A stretch of DNA of 64,000 nucleotides, taken from positions 124,001 through 188,000 of the forward strand of contig OY764867.1 of NCBI GenBank assembly GCA_963668535.1, in the 5' to 3' direction. Position numbers and translations under genes: made by a program. The notes beneath the pieces are model-generated. The model was not told where the DNA came from, searched no databases, and was given only the letters and a program-made list of their open reading frames with translations. Within the stretch, counting starts at the first letter, position 1, and each line of letters starts with the position of its first letter. Origin of the DNA: F22 sp963668535 (GTDB lineage: Bacteria > Bacteroidota > Bacteroidia > Bacteroidales > Bacteroidaceae). This document shows positions 25,407-34,754 of this stretch, one piece after another.

Positions 25407-27965
25407 ATGAAACAGTTTATAGCCTTTTGTAGCTTCGTTTTAGTTACGATTTCTTCCACTATTAGTGCCCATGACTTGTCTGGTGCTTATGATCAAAAAG
25501 ATCTATCAATGGATCAACAAATCATATCTTTATACACAAGAGCACTCATACCTATTCAATCCCCTATCCTAGTTGATAGCACGGATATCAACAACACAAC
25601 ATATCAGAGTGCAACTCTACTTGACACATATGTTTCACAATGGATGACCAAAGGATCTTACACTGTACTACGCGTAGATAGTACAGGAATTATTCAAGTG
25701 GAAAAGCCACAAACTCAACAAGCACTCAAACTTATTCATATGGAAGCTATGTCATCAGAATATACTGTGGCAAAGCTTAAAGTGACTTGCGGCATGCCAT
25801 GGGTAGCATATGCTAATGGGAAAGAAATAAAAAAAGACGAAACCTGTACAAAATATCCTGATGAAGTTGCTATACCAATAACACTACTTCCTAATAGACG
25901 TATCAAAATCGATTTTAAAATCCTGGTTGCTGCACAACAAAAAGCAAATTATTCCTTGAAACTGCGGATGGGCGCTGAAAGAAACAACCAAATAATACCA
26001 TTAGAAATCAATGGACACCTTCCTGAATACTATTCGTTATGGCACACAGTATATGGTGACCGTGTCAGCAATGTTACTATTTCTCCAAATGGTCAGTACA
26101 TACTAACAAGTTACGTAAACAAAATAAATGTAGACCATACAACATATAAACAAGTATTGCGTGAAACGAAAAAAAATACAGTAATACGCACTTTCCCTAA
26201 AAGTAAAGACTTGAGATGGATGCCAAAATCCAGCCTCTTGTACTATATGGAAAAAGGGCAAAACGGCCTAGATGTACACATAGTATATCCTAAAACGCTA
26301 ATAGATGAACGAGTCATTGAAGGATTACCAGAAGGCAACTGGTTTTGGAGTACTGATGAACAGTATTTGTTTAGTACAAAAATGAACAAGATGAAGGAGA
26401 AAAAAGTTCCTTACAAACGATTACATAACAGATACGACCGACTACCAAACTCAAGACAATATAATCAAATCATTAGATACAACCGTTATACTGGACTTAC
26501 AGAGACATTGACATTTGGTCACGAACATACAGTAAATGTCTTAGGTACAAATGAGACAGACACAAAGATCTTGATGATGATGGATCACAGAACACCCACC
26601 AAACGTCCTTTCAATGCACAAGCACTGTTAGAAGTAGACATGAATACGTTAGCTGTGGACACTTTGGCAAAAGATGCATTTATCACCAACGCATCATATA
26701 TTCCTGGCACAAATAAAATTGTTGTGATGGGTAGTCCTGAAGCTTTCAACAAAATCGGAATAAATTGCGGCAAAGAACCTATAGCTAATGATTTTGATAA
26801 TCAGGCCTTTCTATTAGATCGAGATACAAAAAAAATAACAGCTATCAGTAAACATTTTGCCCCATCATTGCAATTAGCAACAACATGGACAAGCAATAAA
26901 TGTATCTACTTCAAAGCAGAAGATAAAGACAGAGAAAAAATTGCAGAATATGATTTAAGAAAGAACACGTGGACAATTTTGCCCATGGCAGAGGATGTAG
27001 TCAGAACATTTTCTGCAGCTCGTCAAAAACCGATAGCGACCTACTCAGGTGTGAGCATGAGCAGTAGCAGTAAAGCATATATGTACTCGTTAAAAAAACA
27101 CCAAGAGACATTATACACATCCCCTATGTCCAAATCCCTAAAGGATATACAATTTGGTCGTGTAGAGGATTGCAATTTCACAACTGAAGATGGTACAACT
27201 ATTTATGGTACCTTGACATATCCTCCGACTTTTGACAAACACAAAAAATACCCTATGATTGTTTATTATTATGGGGGAACCTCTCCAACTCCACGTTATA
27301 TGGATTTTTATTATAGTAGTCAATTATTTGCATCCAGAGGATATATAGTATATGTACTCAATCCAAGTGGGGCTACTGGATTTGGTCAAGAATTTAGTGC
27401 ACGTCATGTAAACGCATGGGGTAAACGTACAGCGGATGAAATTATTGAAGGGACTAAAGAAGTAATAAAGAATCACTCATGTATTGATGCCCAACACGTA
27501 GGATGTATTGGGGCTAGCTATGGTGGTTTCATGACCATGTATCTACAAACTAAAACCAACATTTTTGCAGCAGCAGTAGCTCACGCAGGCATTTCGATGG
27601 TAGCAAGTTATTGGGGCGAAGGATATTGGGGCGTTGGCTACAACAGTATAGCTGCCGCCAATAATTATCCATGGACAAACAAAGAACTCTTTACTCAAGG
27701 TGCCCTATTCCATGCCGATAAAATCCACACACCTCTGTTGATGATGCATGGTTCAGTGGATACCAACGTACCTATTGGAGAAAGTATACAACTATACAAT
27801 GCACTACGTGTCTTAGGTAGAGATGTCGAACTGATCACAATAAATGGCGAGGACCATCATGTTATGGATTGGAAGAAACGTCAATTATGGCACAATTGTA
27901 TTATGGCTTGGTTTGCAAAATGGCTACAAGAAAAGCCAGCTTGGTGGGACGCTATTAAAAATTAA
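25407..27965 (+). CDS. S9 family serine peptidase (dipeptidyl-peptidase type)
   Basis: I start this at 25407 (MKQFIAFCSFVLVTI, signal peptide), because the promoter overlaps earlier ATGs. The ~852-residue protein has an N-terminal propeller-like half and a C-terminal alpha/beta hydrolase of the prolyl-oligopeptidase/DPP-IV family. The catalytic serine is in GCIGASYGGFM, the aspartate in HGSVDTNVP and the histidine in GEDHHVMD. It is predicted to be periplasmic or surface-exposed and to cleave oligopeptides. It is 41 bp upstream of two sensor-kinase genes and may be co-transcribed with them. Confidence 0.92.
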   Translation: MKQFIAFCSFVLVTISSTISAHDLSGAYDQKDLSMDQQIISLYTRALIPIQSPILVDSTDINNTTYQSATLLDTYVSQWMTKGSYTVLRVDSTGIIQVEKPQTQQALKLIHMEAMSSEYTVAKLKVTCGMPWVAYANGKEIKKDETCTKYPDEVAIPITLLPNRRIKIDFKILVAAQQKANYSLKLRMGAERNNQIIPLEINGHLPEYYSLWHTVYGDRVSNVTISPNGQYILTSYVNKINVDHTTYKQVLRETKKNTVIRTFPKSKDLRWMPKSSLLYYMEKGQNGLDVHIVYPKTLIDERVIEGLPEGNWFWSTDEQYLFSTKMNKMKEKKVPYKRLHNRYDRLPNSRQYNQIIRYNRYTGLTETLTFGHEHTVNVLGTNETDTKILMMMDHRTPTKRPFNAQALLEVDMNTLAVDTLAKDAFITNASYIPGTNKIVVMGSPEAFNKIGINCGKEPIANDFDNQAFLLDRDTKKITAISKHFAPSLQLATTWTSNKCIYFKAEDKDREKIAEYDLRKNTWTILPMAEDVVRTFSAARQKPIATYSGVSMSSSSKAYMYSLKKHQETLYTSPMSKSLKDIQFGRVEDCNFTTEDGTTIYGTLTYPPTFDKHKKYPMIVYYYGGTSPTPRYMDFYYSSQLFASRGYIVYVLNPSGATGFGQEFSARHVNAWGKRTADEIIEGTKEVIKNHSCIDAQHVGCIGASYGGFMTMYLQTKTNIFAAAVAHAGISMVASYWGEGYWGVGYNSIAAANNYPWTNKELFTQGALFHADKIHTPLLMMHGSVDTNVPIGESIQLYNALRVLGRDVELITINGEDHHVMDWKKRQLWHNCIMAWFAKWLQEKPAWWDAIKN

Positions 27966-28006
27966 TGCGTATATTTGTTGCTACCCCAAAATCTTAGGTT
28001 GCATAT

Positions 28007-29284
28007 ATGAATCACATTTTACTTGCTATACTAACGCTTACAGCACTATTTATCCTTTTCCAAATAGGGAAATGGGTATATCGTTATACGAATGCTACGT
28101 ATCAATGCAAACAAGCACGTAGGGACCATTTTGAGATGCTCATCTCTCAAATTCCCTATCCAGTAGTTGTAAGACACTATAAAGACCTATCAAAAATTGT
28201 ATTTTTTAATAGGCCTGCTAAAATCTTGTTTGGTTCTCGTTTTGAAGAGAACGGGCTTACCAATTTGTTTTCTGAAGAGCAACAAGAAGAGATTTTAAAT
28301 CTGTGTAAGAAAATTCAAAAGACCGGAGAGCAAGTGGTGCGATTTGAAAAATTCACCTTGCCTCATGGACAAGAATACGAATTGCAGACGATGCGCAAAC
28401 GTATCAAAGTTCACGGGCATTACTATATCATGACCCTGTCATTAAATATACAAGAATTGATCGAAGCTCAAAAAAACGCAGAAGAAGCAAACGTACAGAA
28501 AACAGCTTTTATGGAAAGCGTTAGTCATGAGATTCGCACTCCACTAAATGCAATTGTCGGCTTTAGTCAACTCCTTGAGCATGAAGAAGATGAGAAACAA
28601 AAGAAGGAATATATTGATATTATAAACACAAAAGCGGAGCATCTAAACAAATTGATCAACGATGTATTGTTGATATCCAAAATAGAGTCAGGCATGATGC
28701 CATATGAGCACAAGCTTGTGGATGTCATCCCCATGCTAAGACGTCTTGAGCAGATGATTGTTGCACAAGCTGAAATATCAGATGGTGTCCAAGTTATGCT
28801 ACAAGAATATTATGAATTCCTTGAGGTCGAGGTGCCACTTGTATGGATAGAACAGCTTATTAGCAACTTGGTCCTAAATGCTATAAAATTTACATCTGAG
28901 GGCTATGTAAGATGGGGAATTGTATATCAAAACGAAGAATGTATTTTCTTTGTAGAAGATACAGGTAAAGGCATCAGCAAAGACAAACAGGTTAATTTAT
29001 TTAATCAGTTTGAAAAAGAAGACAGCTTCTCCCAAGGTACTGGTTTAGGTCTAAGTATCTGTAGAGCTATTATGCACAAGCTGAATGGTAGCTTAGGCGT
29101 TGTATCGAGAGAGGGCACAGGCTCTTTCTTTTGGGCTAGTTATAAACCGTCTACAATACCCAATTGCAAGGCCAATGCAGCAGACACCAAACATATTATA
29201 TCAATGCTAGATAATAGATGGAAAGGTATATGGTATGCACATGATCAAGAGGAACTGAAACTTTTTGGAAAACATATTCAATAA
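28007..29284 (+). CDS. PAS-containing sensor histidine kinase 1
   Basis: This 425-residue kinase has one N-terminal membrane segment (HILLAILTLTALFILF) and a PAS-like region (~50-150; SKIVFFNRPAKILFG). The phospho-acceptor motif SVSHEIRTPLNAIVGFS is near residue 174. The ATPase boxes are NLVLNAIKFTSEG (N), DTGKGIS (G1) and GTGLGLSICR (G2). No response regulator lies nearby. It is followed 5 bp later by a second kinase of the same build, so the two are probably translated together and may form heterodimers. Confidence 0.93.
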   Translation: MNHILLAILTLTALFILFQIGKWVYRYTNATYQCKQARRDHFEMLISQIPYPVVVRHYKDLSKIVFFNRPAKILFGSRFEENGLTNLFSEEQQEEILNLCKKIQKTGEQVVRFEKFTLPHGQEYELQTMRKRIKVHGHYYIMTLSLNIQELIEAQKNAEEANVQKTAFMESVSHEIRTPLNAIVGFSQLLEHEEDEKQKKEYIDIINTKAEHLNKLINDVLLISKIESGMMPYEHKLVDVIPMLRRLEQMIVAQAEISDGVQVMLQEYYEFLEVEVPLVWIEQLISNLVLNAIKFTSEGYVRWGIVYQNEECIFFVEDTGKGISKDKQVNLFNQFEKEDSFSQGTGLGLSICRAIMHKLNGSLGVVSREGTGSFFWASYKPSTIPNCKANAADTKHIISMLDNRWKGIWYAHDQEELKLFGKHIQ

Positions 29285-29289
29285 ATTCT

Positions 29290-30525
29290 ATGCATTCAAC
29301 TTACATATACACAATCTCATTGCTCATCGTTGCAGCTGGAATTATAGGCTGGTTTATTGCACGATATATGCCGTCACACCAACAGTCACGACTTGGAGAA
29401 GAACTGATGAATCAGATTTTAGAGGAACTGCCTGTACCATTGTTTTCAACTAAAGTCACGCAAGGAAAATCCCAGAGACTAGTATACTGGAATAAAGCTT
29501 GTAATCATTTATTGGGCTACTACAAGCCCTTTAAAAGCACGTTGAGAAATATGTCCAGTGTCGAGCACCGTTATTTACACTCTCTCAACTTGCAGGTCAT
29601 TAAAAACAAACGACCCATCGAACGGTTATACTACTTGAAAAATGCACAAGGAGAACCAACCCATCATTTTATGTTGCAAAAAATGCTGGGGCGTGATTAT
29701 GACAACAATCAATATGTTACAACAGTACTATCCAACGTCAACAACTTAGTCGAAGCACGCCAGGCTGCAGATAGAAACAATAATTTAAAATCGGCATTCA
29801 TTGCTAATATGAGCCATGAAATTCGCACTCCACTCAATTCCATCGTCGGTTTTAGTGCGTTACTAAAAGATGCTGAGAACAAAGAAGAGATTAAAGAATT
29901 TGCAGATATTATTCAAACAAACAATGACTTATTGCTTAAGTTAATCGAAGAGATATTGGATTTAGCGCAAATGCAAAGCAAAAACTTAGAATTATTTCCC
30001 GAGTGGATAGATATCACCAAGTTGATGCAAGAAATGGAAATGACCACATTACAACAAATCAACTTCAAAGAAAAAGAAATAGAACTGCTTGTCGATAATC
30101 CATATACTAGGCTTGTTGCATATGTCGATCGCAACCGTTTGATGCAATTACTGACTAACATTTTAACCAATGCAGTCAAATACACCATGGAAGGTAGCAT
30201 ACGTATGGGCATGGTGGTCCAAGAAGGTAAACTATGGTGTTATGTCCAAGATACAGGCATTGGTATTACGCCTGAGAAGTTACCTAAAGTATTTGAACGA
30301 TTTGAGAAACTAGACGATGTAGCCCCAGGAACTGGTTTAGGCATGGCCATTAGTCAAAGTATTGTTGAAGCAATGAATGGACGTATTGGTGTATTCTCAA
30401 CTCTAGGTGAAGGGTCTACTTTTTGGTTCATATGTCCAGTGCAACTTGATTATAGTGAAAAAGTAAGCTACGATTGGACAGAGATTACGCCAATCATAGA
30501 AAAAGTGCAGCAAAACAGGGAATAA
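29290..30525 (+). CDS. PAS-containing sensor histidine kinase 2
   Basis: This 411-residue kinase has one N-terminal membrane segment (YIYTISLLIVAAGIIGWFIA) and a PAS-like region (~35-145; LVYWNKACNHLLGYY). NMSHEIRTPLNSIVGFSALL with the phospho-His is near residue 175. The ATPase boxes are NILTNAVKYTMEG, DTGIGIT and GTGLGMAISQ. Its layout is the same as that of the preceding gene, from which it probably arose by tandem duplication. The cognate response regulator is not in the window. Confidence 0.93.
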   Translation: MHSTYIYTISLLIVAAGIIGWFIARYMPSHQQSRLGEELMNQILEELPVPLFSTKVTQGKSQRLVYWNKACNHLLGYYKPFKSTLRNMSSVEHRYLHSLNLQVIKNKRPIERLYYLKNAQGEPTHHFMLQKMLGRDYDNNQYVTTVLSNVNNLVEARQAADRNNNLKSAFIANMSHEIRTPLNSIVGFSALLKDAENKEEIKEFADIIQTNNDLLLKLIEEILDLAQMQSKNLELFPEWIDITKLMQEMEMTTLQQINFKEKEIELLVDNPYTRLVAYVDRNRLMQLLTNILTNAVKYTMEGSIRMGMVVQEGKLWCYVQDTGIGITPEKLPKVFERFEKLDDVAPGTGLGMAISQSIVEAMNGRIGVFSTLGEGSTFWFICPVQLDYSEKVSYDWTEITPIIEKVQQNRE

Positions 30526-30542
30526 TTCAAAAAAAATCGTTT

Positions 30543-30598
30543 AATTTGCGCTATCATTTGGCCCAATAAAGCATATTGGGTCAAGGGTAGCGCAAATT
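30543..30598 (+). terminator. Nested stem-loop between the kinase genes and lpxD
   Basis: An outer 11-bp stem (AATTTGCGCTA at 30543-30553 with TAGCGCAAATT at 30588-30598) encloses an inner 6-bp stem (CCCAAT at 30562-30567, ATTGGG at 30575-30580). A short T run follows. It may terminate the kinase operon or act as a leader structure for lpxD, whose ATG is 15 nt downstream. Confidence 0.65.
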
Positions 30599-30612
30599 TT
30601 AATATAATAAGT

Positions 30613-31641
30613 ATGGAATTTTCAGCAGAACAAATAGCTGGCGTTTTGCAAGGAGAAGTAGTAGGTGATGCATCTGCTACTGTAAGTACCTTTGCAAAAA
30701 TTGAAGAGGGTATGCCTGGCGCCCTATCTTTCTTAGGTAATCCTAAATATGCACATTACATATATAATACAGAGAGTAGTATCATCTTAGTAACGCGTGA
30801 CTTTAAACCAGAACAAGAGGTAAAGGCCACGCTTATTCGTGTAGACAATCCGTATGAAGCTCTTGCTACATTAATGCAAATGGTTGAACAAGCTAAGCCA
30901 AAGAAAAAAGGTATTCATCCAACTGCTGTAGTAGCTGAATCGGCAATGGTAGCCGAAGATGTCTATGTAGGGCCATATGCAGTCATTGGTGAAGCTACAA
31001 CTGTAGGAAGTGGCACAATGATTCATCCACACGTTTGTGTAGGTGATGGCGTCAAAATAGGCAACGATTGTGTGCTATATCCTCATGCTACAATATACGA
31101 CGGTTGCGTAATGGGAGATCGATGCGTCCTACATGCTGGTAGTGTGTTAGGAGCGGATGGATTTGGATTTGCCCCTTCAAATGATGGATATGAAAAAATC
31201 CCTCAGATAGGTATTGCCCAGTTAGAAGATGATGTCGATTTAGGTGCCAATACTTGCGTAGACCGTGCCACTATGGGTCGTACGATTGTACACAAAGGTG
31301 TGAAACTGGATAATATGGTACAAGTAGCTCATAATTGTGAAGTCGGTGCCCATACCGTAATGAGTGCACAAGTAGGTATTGCAGGTACAACAAAAATTGG
31401 AGAATGGTGCATGTTTGGCGGACAAGTCGGTCTGGCAGGACATCTTGAAATCGGTGATAAGGTACAAATTGGTGCACAATCAGGAATTCCTGGCAATGTA
31501 AAATCTGGTAGCCAGATAATGGGAACCCCTGCAATGCCGCATCGAGATTATTTCAAGGCAATGGCTGTGGTAAGAACATTACCAGAAATGCGTCGTACCG
31601 TAAATCGACTAGAAAAAGAATTAGCCGCACTAAAAAAATAA
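30613..31641 (+). CDS. lpxD: UDP-3-O-(3-hydroxyacyl)glucosamine N-acyltransferase
   Basis: This 342-residue protein adds the N-linked 3-hydroxyacyl chain in the third step of lipid A synthesis. The N-terminal uridine-binding domain (~1-100) is followed by a left-handed hexapeptide beta-helix (VYVGPYAVIGEATTVGSGTM and related repeats). The catalytic histidine lies in NMVQVAHNCEVGAHT. A short helical C-terminus follows. It is first in the lpxD-lpxC/fabZ-lpxA cluster. Confidence 0.97.
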   Translation: MEFSAEQIAGVLQGEVVGDASATVSTFAKIEEGMPGALSFLGNPKYAHYIYNTESSIILVTRDFKPEQEVKATLIRVDNPYEALATLMQMVEQAKPKKKGIHPTAVVAESAMVAEDVYVGPYAVIGEATTVGSGTMIHPHVCVGDGVKIGNDCVLYPHATIYDGCVMGDRCVLHAGSVLGADGFGFAPSNDGYEKIPQIGIAQLEDDVDLGANTCVDRATMGRTIVHKGVKLDNMVQVAHNCEVGAHTVMSAQVGIAGTTKIGEWCMFGGQVGLAGHLEIGDKVQIGAQSGIPGNVKSGSQIMGTPAMPHRDYFKAMAVVRTLPEMRRTVNRLEKELAALKK

Positions 31642-31665
31642 GAATTAACAAAACAAACGAGTTAT

Positions 31666-33051
31666 ATGTCTAAACAACAAACCCTTAAAGAAGCTTTTTC
31701 ACTGACGGGTAAAGGGCTTCATACTGGATTAGAAATTACAATTACTTTCAACCCTGCTCCAGAAAATCATGGATATAAAATCCAACGTGTAGATATGGAA
31801 GGGCAACCTATTATTGATGCTGTAGCTGACCTTGTGGCGCAAACAAATCGAGGTACAGTATTGGTAAAAGGTGATATTAAGGTCAGTACTATTGAACATG
31901 GTATGGCAGCATTGTATGCTTTGGGTGTAGACAACTGCTTAATCCAAGTAGATGGTCCTGAGTTTCCAATTCTAGATGGTAGTGCAAAATATTATGTAGA
32001 AGAAATCGAACGTATAGGTCTCGTAGAACAAAATGCTCCTAAAGATTATTACGAAATTAAACATAAGATTGAATTTCGTGATGAAGAAACAGGGTCTAGT
32101 ATTATTGTCCTTCCTGATGATAAGTTTAGCTTGAACGTAATGGTTAGTTATGATTCTGAAATTCTATCGAATCAATTTGCGACCCTTGAAGACATGTCAC
32201 TTTTTGGTCAAGAAGTAGCTGCTAGCCGCACATTTGTCTTTGTACGTGAAATAGAACCTCTACTACAAGCTGGCCTTGTAAGAGGTGGTGACTTGGATAA
32301 CGCAATCGTTATATACGAAAAAGAAATGGACCAAGATGCCTTTGACAAGTTAGCAGACATCATGGGAGTTGAAAAACACCAAGCAAATCAATTGGGCTAC
32401 TTAAATCACCGTCCACTTGTATGGCCTAACGAACCAGCTCGCCATAAACTATTAGATGTTATTGGTGACTTAGCACTTATCGGGAAACCAATCAAGGGTA
32501 GAATCATTGCAACTCGTCCTGGACATACGGTGAATAATCGTTTTGCTCGACAAATGCGTAAAGAGATTCGTAGACATGAAATTCAGGCTCCTACTATCGA
32601 CATGAATAAGGCACCTATCATGGATATTAACAAGATCCGTGAATTGCTTCCTCACCGTTATCCTTTTGCATTGGTAGATCGTGTCACTGAAATAGGTGGC
32701 AACTACATCGTTGCAACTAAGAATGTCACTACAAATGAACCATTCTTTGTGGGACACTTTCCAGAGGAACCCGTTATGCCTGGGGTACTTCAAATAGAGG
32801 CTGCTGCACAAATTGGAGGATTGCTTGTCTTGAATTCAGTAGAAGAGCCATCACGTTACTCGACCTACTTTATGAAGATTGATGGAGTAAAATTCCGCAG
32901 AAAAGTAGTTCCTGGCGATACGCTAGTTTACCGTGTAGCTATGTTAACTCCTATTCGCCGTGGTATTGCTACTATGAAAGCATATGCTTTTGTGGGTGAT
33001 GATGTGGCAATGGAATGCGAATTCATGGCACAAATCGTAAAAAACAAATAA
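31666..33051 (+). CDS. lpxC/fabZ: Bifunctional LpxC deacetylase / FabZ-like dehydratase
   Basis: This 461-residue fusion is typical of Bacteroidota. Residues ~1-300 are the zinc deacetylase LpxC, which commits UDP-3-O-acyl-GlcNAc to lipid A (STIEHGMAALYALGVDN with a zinc-ligand histidine, FPILDGSA, HKLLDVIGDLALIG). Residues ~315-461 are a hotdog-fold 3-hydroxyacyl-ACP dehydratase (LLPHRYPFALVDRV, FPEEPVMPGVLQIEAAAQ). The gene is 24 bp from lpxD and 34 bp from lpxA. Confidence 0.97.
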   Translation: MSKQQTLKEAFSLTGKGLHTGLEITITFNPAPENHGYKIQRVDMEGQPIIDAVADLVAQTNRGTVLVKGDIKVSTIEHGMAALYALGVDNCLIQVDGPEFPILDGSAKYYVEEIERIGLVEQNAPKDYYEIKHKIEFRDEETGSSIIVLPDDKFSLNVMVSYDSEILSNQFATLEDMSLFGQEVAASRTFVFVREIEPLLQAGLVRGGDLDNAIVIYEKEMDQDAFDKLADIMGVEKHQANQLGYLNHRPLVWPNEPARHKLLDVIGDLALIGKPIKGRIIATRPGHTVNNRFARQMRKEIRRHEIQAPTIDMNKAPIMDINKIRELLPHRYPFALVDRVTEIGGNYIVATKNVTTNEPFFVGHFPEEPVMPGVLQIEAAAQIGGLLVLNSVEEPSRYSTYFMKIDGVKFRRKVVPGDTLVYRVAMLTPIRRGIATMKAYAFVGDDVAMECEFMAQIVKNK

Positions 33052-33085
33052 GAAAATATATCCAAAACAATATTATAAAAAAAGT

Positions 33086-33862
33086 ATGATTAGCGAACAA
33101 GCTTTTGTGCATCCTGAAGCAATTATTGGTAAGGATGTAGAAATTGGACCTTTCGTCTACATAGATAAAAATGTAGTCATTGGTGACAACAATAAAATCA
33201 TGCCTAACGTTACTATTTTATATGGTACACGCATGGGTAATGGAAACACAGTATTTCCAGGTGCAGTTATTGGTGCTGTACCTCAAGATTTGAAATTTCG
33301 TGGCGAAGAAACAACCGCAGAAATTGGTGACAATAATACAATTCGTGAAAATGTAACCATAAACCGTGGAACAGCAGCTAAGCAAAAAACCAAATTGGGT
33401 AGTGGCAACTTAATCATGGAAGGTGTACACTTGGCTCATGATGTAGTCGTTGGCGACGGATGTATCATTGGTAATGCGACAAAACTAGCTGGAGAAGTAG
33501 TTGTAGATAGTCATGCAATTATCAGTGGAGGTGTATTAGTACACCAATTCGTTCATATCGGTGGATATGGTATGCTACAAGGTGGTAGTGCAGTAGGAAA
33601 AGATGTACCTCCATTCATTACTGCTGGTCGCTCTCCTTTAAGCTTTGCTGGATTAAATATTATTGGGCTACGTCGTCGTCAGTTCTCTAGAGAACAAATT
33701 GATGAATTACGCGAAGCGTATCGAGTGCTATACCAAAGTGGAAATAATATTTCAGATGCTATCAAACTACTTGAAGAAAAAGAAACACGTTCAGAACATC
33801 TACAATACATTATCGACTTTGTAAAGAGTTCAGAAAGAGGTATTATTCCTTCGTTAGTATAA
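33086..33862 (+). CDS. lpxA: UDP-N-acetylglucosamine O-acyltransferase
   Basis: This 258-residue left-handed beta-helix acyltransferase catalyses the first step of lipid A synthesis. The hexapeptide repeats begin AIIGKDVEIGPFVYIDKNVV. The catalytic histidine is in EGVHLAHDVVVGDG, and a C-terminal helical bundle begins RRRQFSREQIDELREAYRVL. Length and motifs are normal for LpxA. Confidence 0.97.
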   Translation: MISEQAFVHPEAIIGKDVEIGPFVYIDKNVVIGDNNKIMPNVTILYGTRMGNGNTVFPGAVIGAVPQDLKFRGEETTAEIGDNNTIRENVTINRGTAAKQKTKLGSGNLIMEGVHLAHDVVVGDGCIIGNATKLAGEVVVDSHAIISGGVLVHQFVHIGGYGMLQGGSAVGKDVPPFITAGRSPLSFAGLNIIGLRRRQFSREQIDELREAYRVLYQSGNNISDAIKLLEEKETRSEHLQYIIDFVKSSERGIIPSLV

Positions 33863-33877
33863 CGACAAAAATTTTAG

Positions 33878-33990
33878 ACGAACCCCAGTTGGGGGGACAA
33901 ATTGTATTGCCCCTCTTTGGTGAGGAGCTCCATGTTATAACGTATAACCGCTGCTTACTAAAGAGGGGTTCGTGGTGGCTTACATACCAC
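33878..33990 (+). ncRNA. Candidate structured RNA / leader between lpxA and the next gene
   Basis: Several helices can form. ACGAACCCC (33878-33886) pairs with GGGGTTCGT (33965-33973). CCCCTCTTT (33910-33918) pairs with AAAGAGGGG (33960-33968); this competes with the first helix for the same GGGG. A local CCCCAGTTGGGG hairpin lies at 33883-33894, and GTTAT/ATAAC and GTGGT/ACCAC stems also occur. Mutually exclusive helices ahead of a start codon at 34025 fit a regulatory leader. No known family was recognised. Confidence 0.5.
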
Positions 33991-34024
33991 TTTAACTCAA
34001 AACTTAAAACTATTTTTTTACAAG

Positions 34025-34753
34025 ATGACTTTCACATTACTATTAGTATCTGGTGAATCGCAGGATTTTGCGTGTGAAATTAAAATTGATGGTGAATCTA
34101 CATTCTACCAATTACATCGTGCTATTGCTAAAGCATTAAAATATAATGAACAGGAATTTGCTTCGTTCTTCTTGTGTGATGACAACTACGAACGCACAGC
34201 TGAAATTTCTATTGATGAGATGTTTTCAGGAGGTCAATTTGAAGTCTTATTAATGCATGAGACTAAACTAAAAGATGTTTTGACAAAGAAAAGCCAAATA
34301 TTTCAGTATCAATTTGACTTGTTGGCTCAACGCTGCTTCTTCATCAATGTATTGGATCTAGACAATAAGACATTAGATAAACCCAAATGCATGAAATTAG
34401 AGGGCGATATACCTGTACAGACAAGTAACGCCTCGCTAGATGAAGACAATGATCTAGGTGATTTAGAGATGTTTGACATGGATCTAGACCATGAACTTGC
34501 TGCAAACGATGATCTACTCGATGATCAAGAAACTGAGAAAGAAGAGCAAGAACGTCAAAATAAAAAGAAAATGACAGCTAGTGATCGCGCAAAAGCCAAA
34601 AAGAAAAAACTAGCGGAAATGTCTGCCGACGATTATTTAGGTAGCTTCGAGGATGAGCTTTCTGACTCTGACCTAAGTAGAGGTATATATGGATTTGACG
34701 ATGGAGACCTGTCGCTAGATGAAGGCTTCCATGATATGTATGACGAATATTAA
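34025..34753 (+). CDS. Conserved acidic protein, pRiA4b ORF-3-like
   Basis: This is a 242-residue cytosolic protein. The N-terminal ~130 residues resemble the pRiA4b ORF-3-like fold (FYQLHRAIAKALKYNEQEFA, SFFLCDDNYERTAEIS, FQYQFDLLAQRCFFINVLDL). The C-terminal half is strongly acidic with a Lys/Glu-rich stretch (TEKEEQERQNKKK) and DDGDLSLDEGFHDMYD at the end. The gene lies between lpxA and miaA, an order I associate with many Bacteroidales. Its function is unknown. Confidence 0.8.
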   Translation: MTFTLLLVSGESQDFACEIKIDGESTFYQLHRAIAKALKYNEQEFASFFLCDDNYERTAEISIDEMFSGGQFEVLLMHETKLKDVLTKKSQIFQYQFDLLAQRCFFINVLDLDNKTLDKPKCMKLEGDIPVQTSNASLDEDNDLGDLEMFDMDLDHELAANDDLLDDQETEKEEQERQNKKKMTASDRAKAKKKKLAEMSADDYLGSFEDELSDSDLSRGIYGFDDGDLSLDEGFHDMYDEY

Positions 34754-34754
34754 A

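Noticed and set aside
33878..33973. tRNA or small SRP RNA
   Set aside because: There is no anticodon arm or T-loop consensus and no conserved SRP tetraloop motif; only generic helices are seen.
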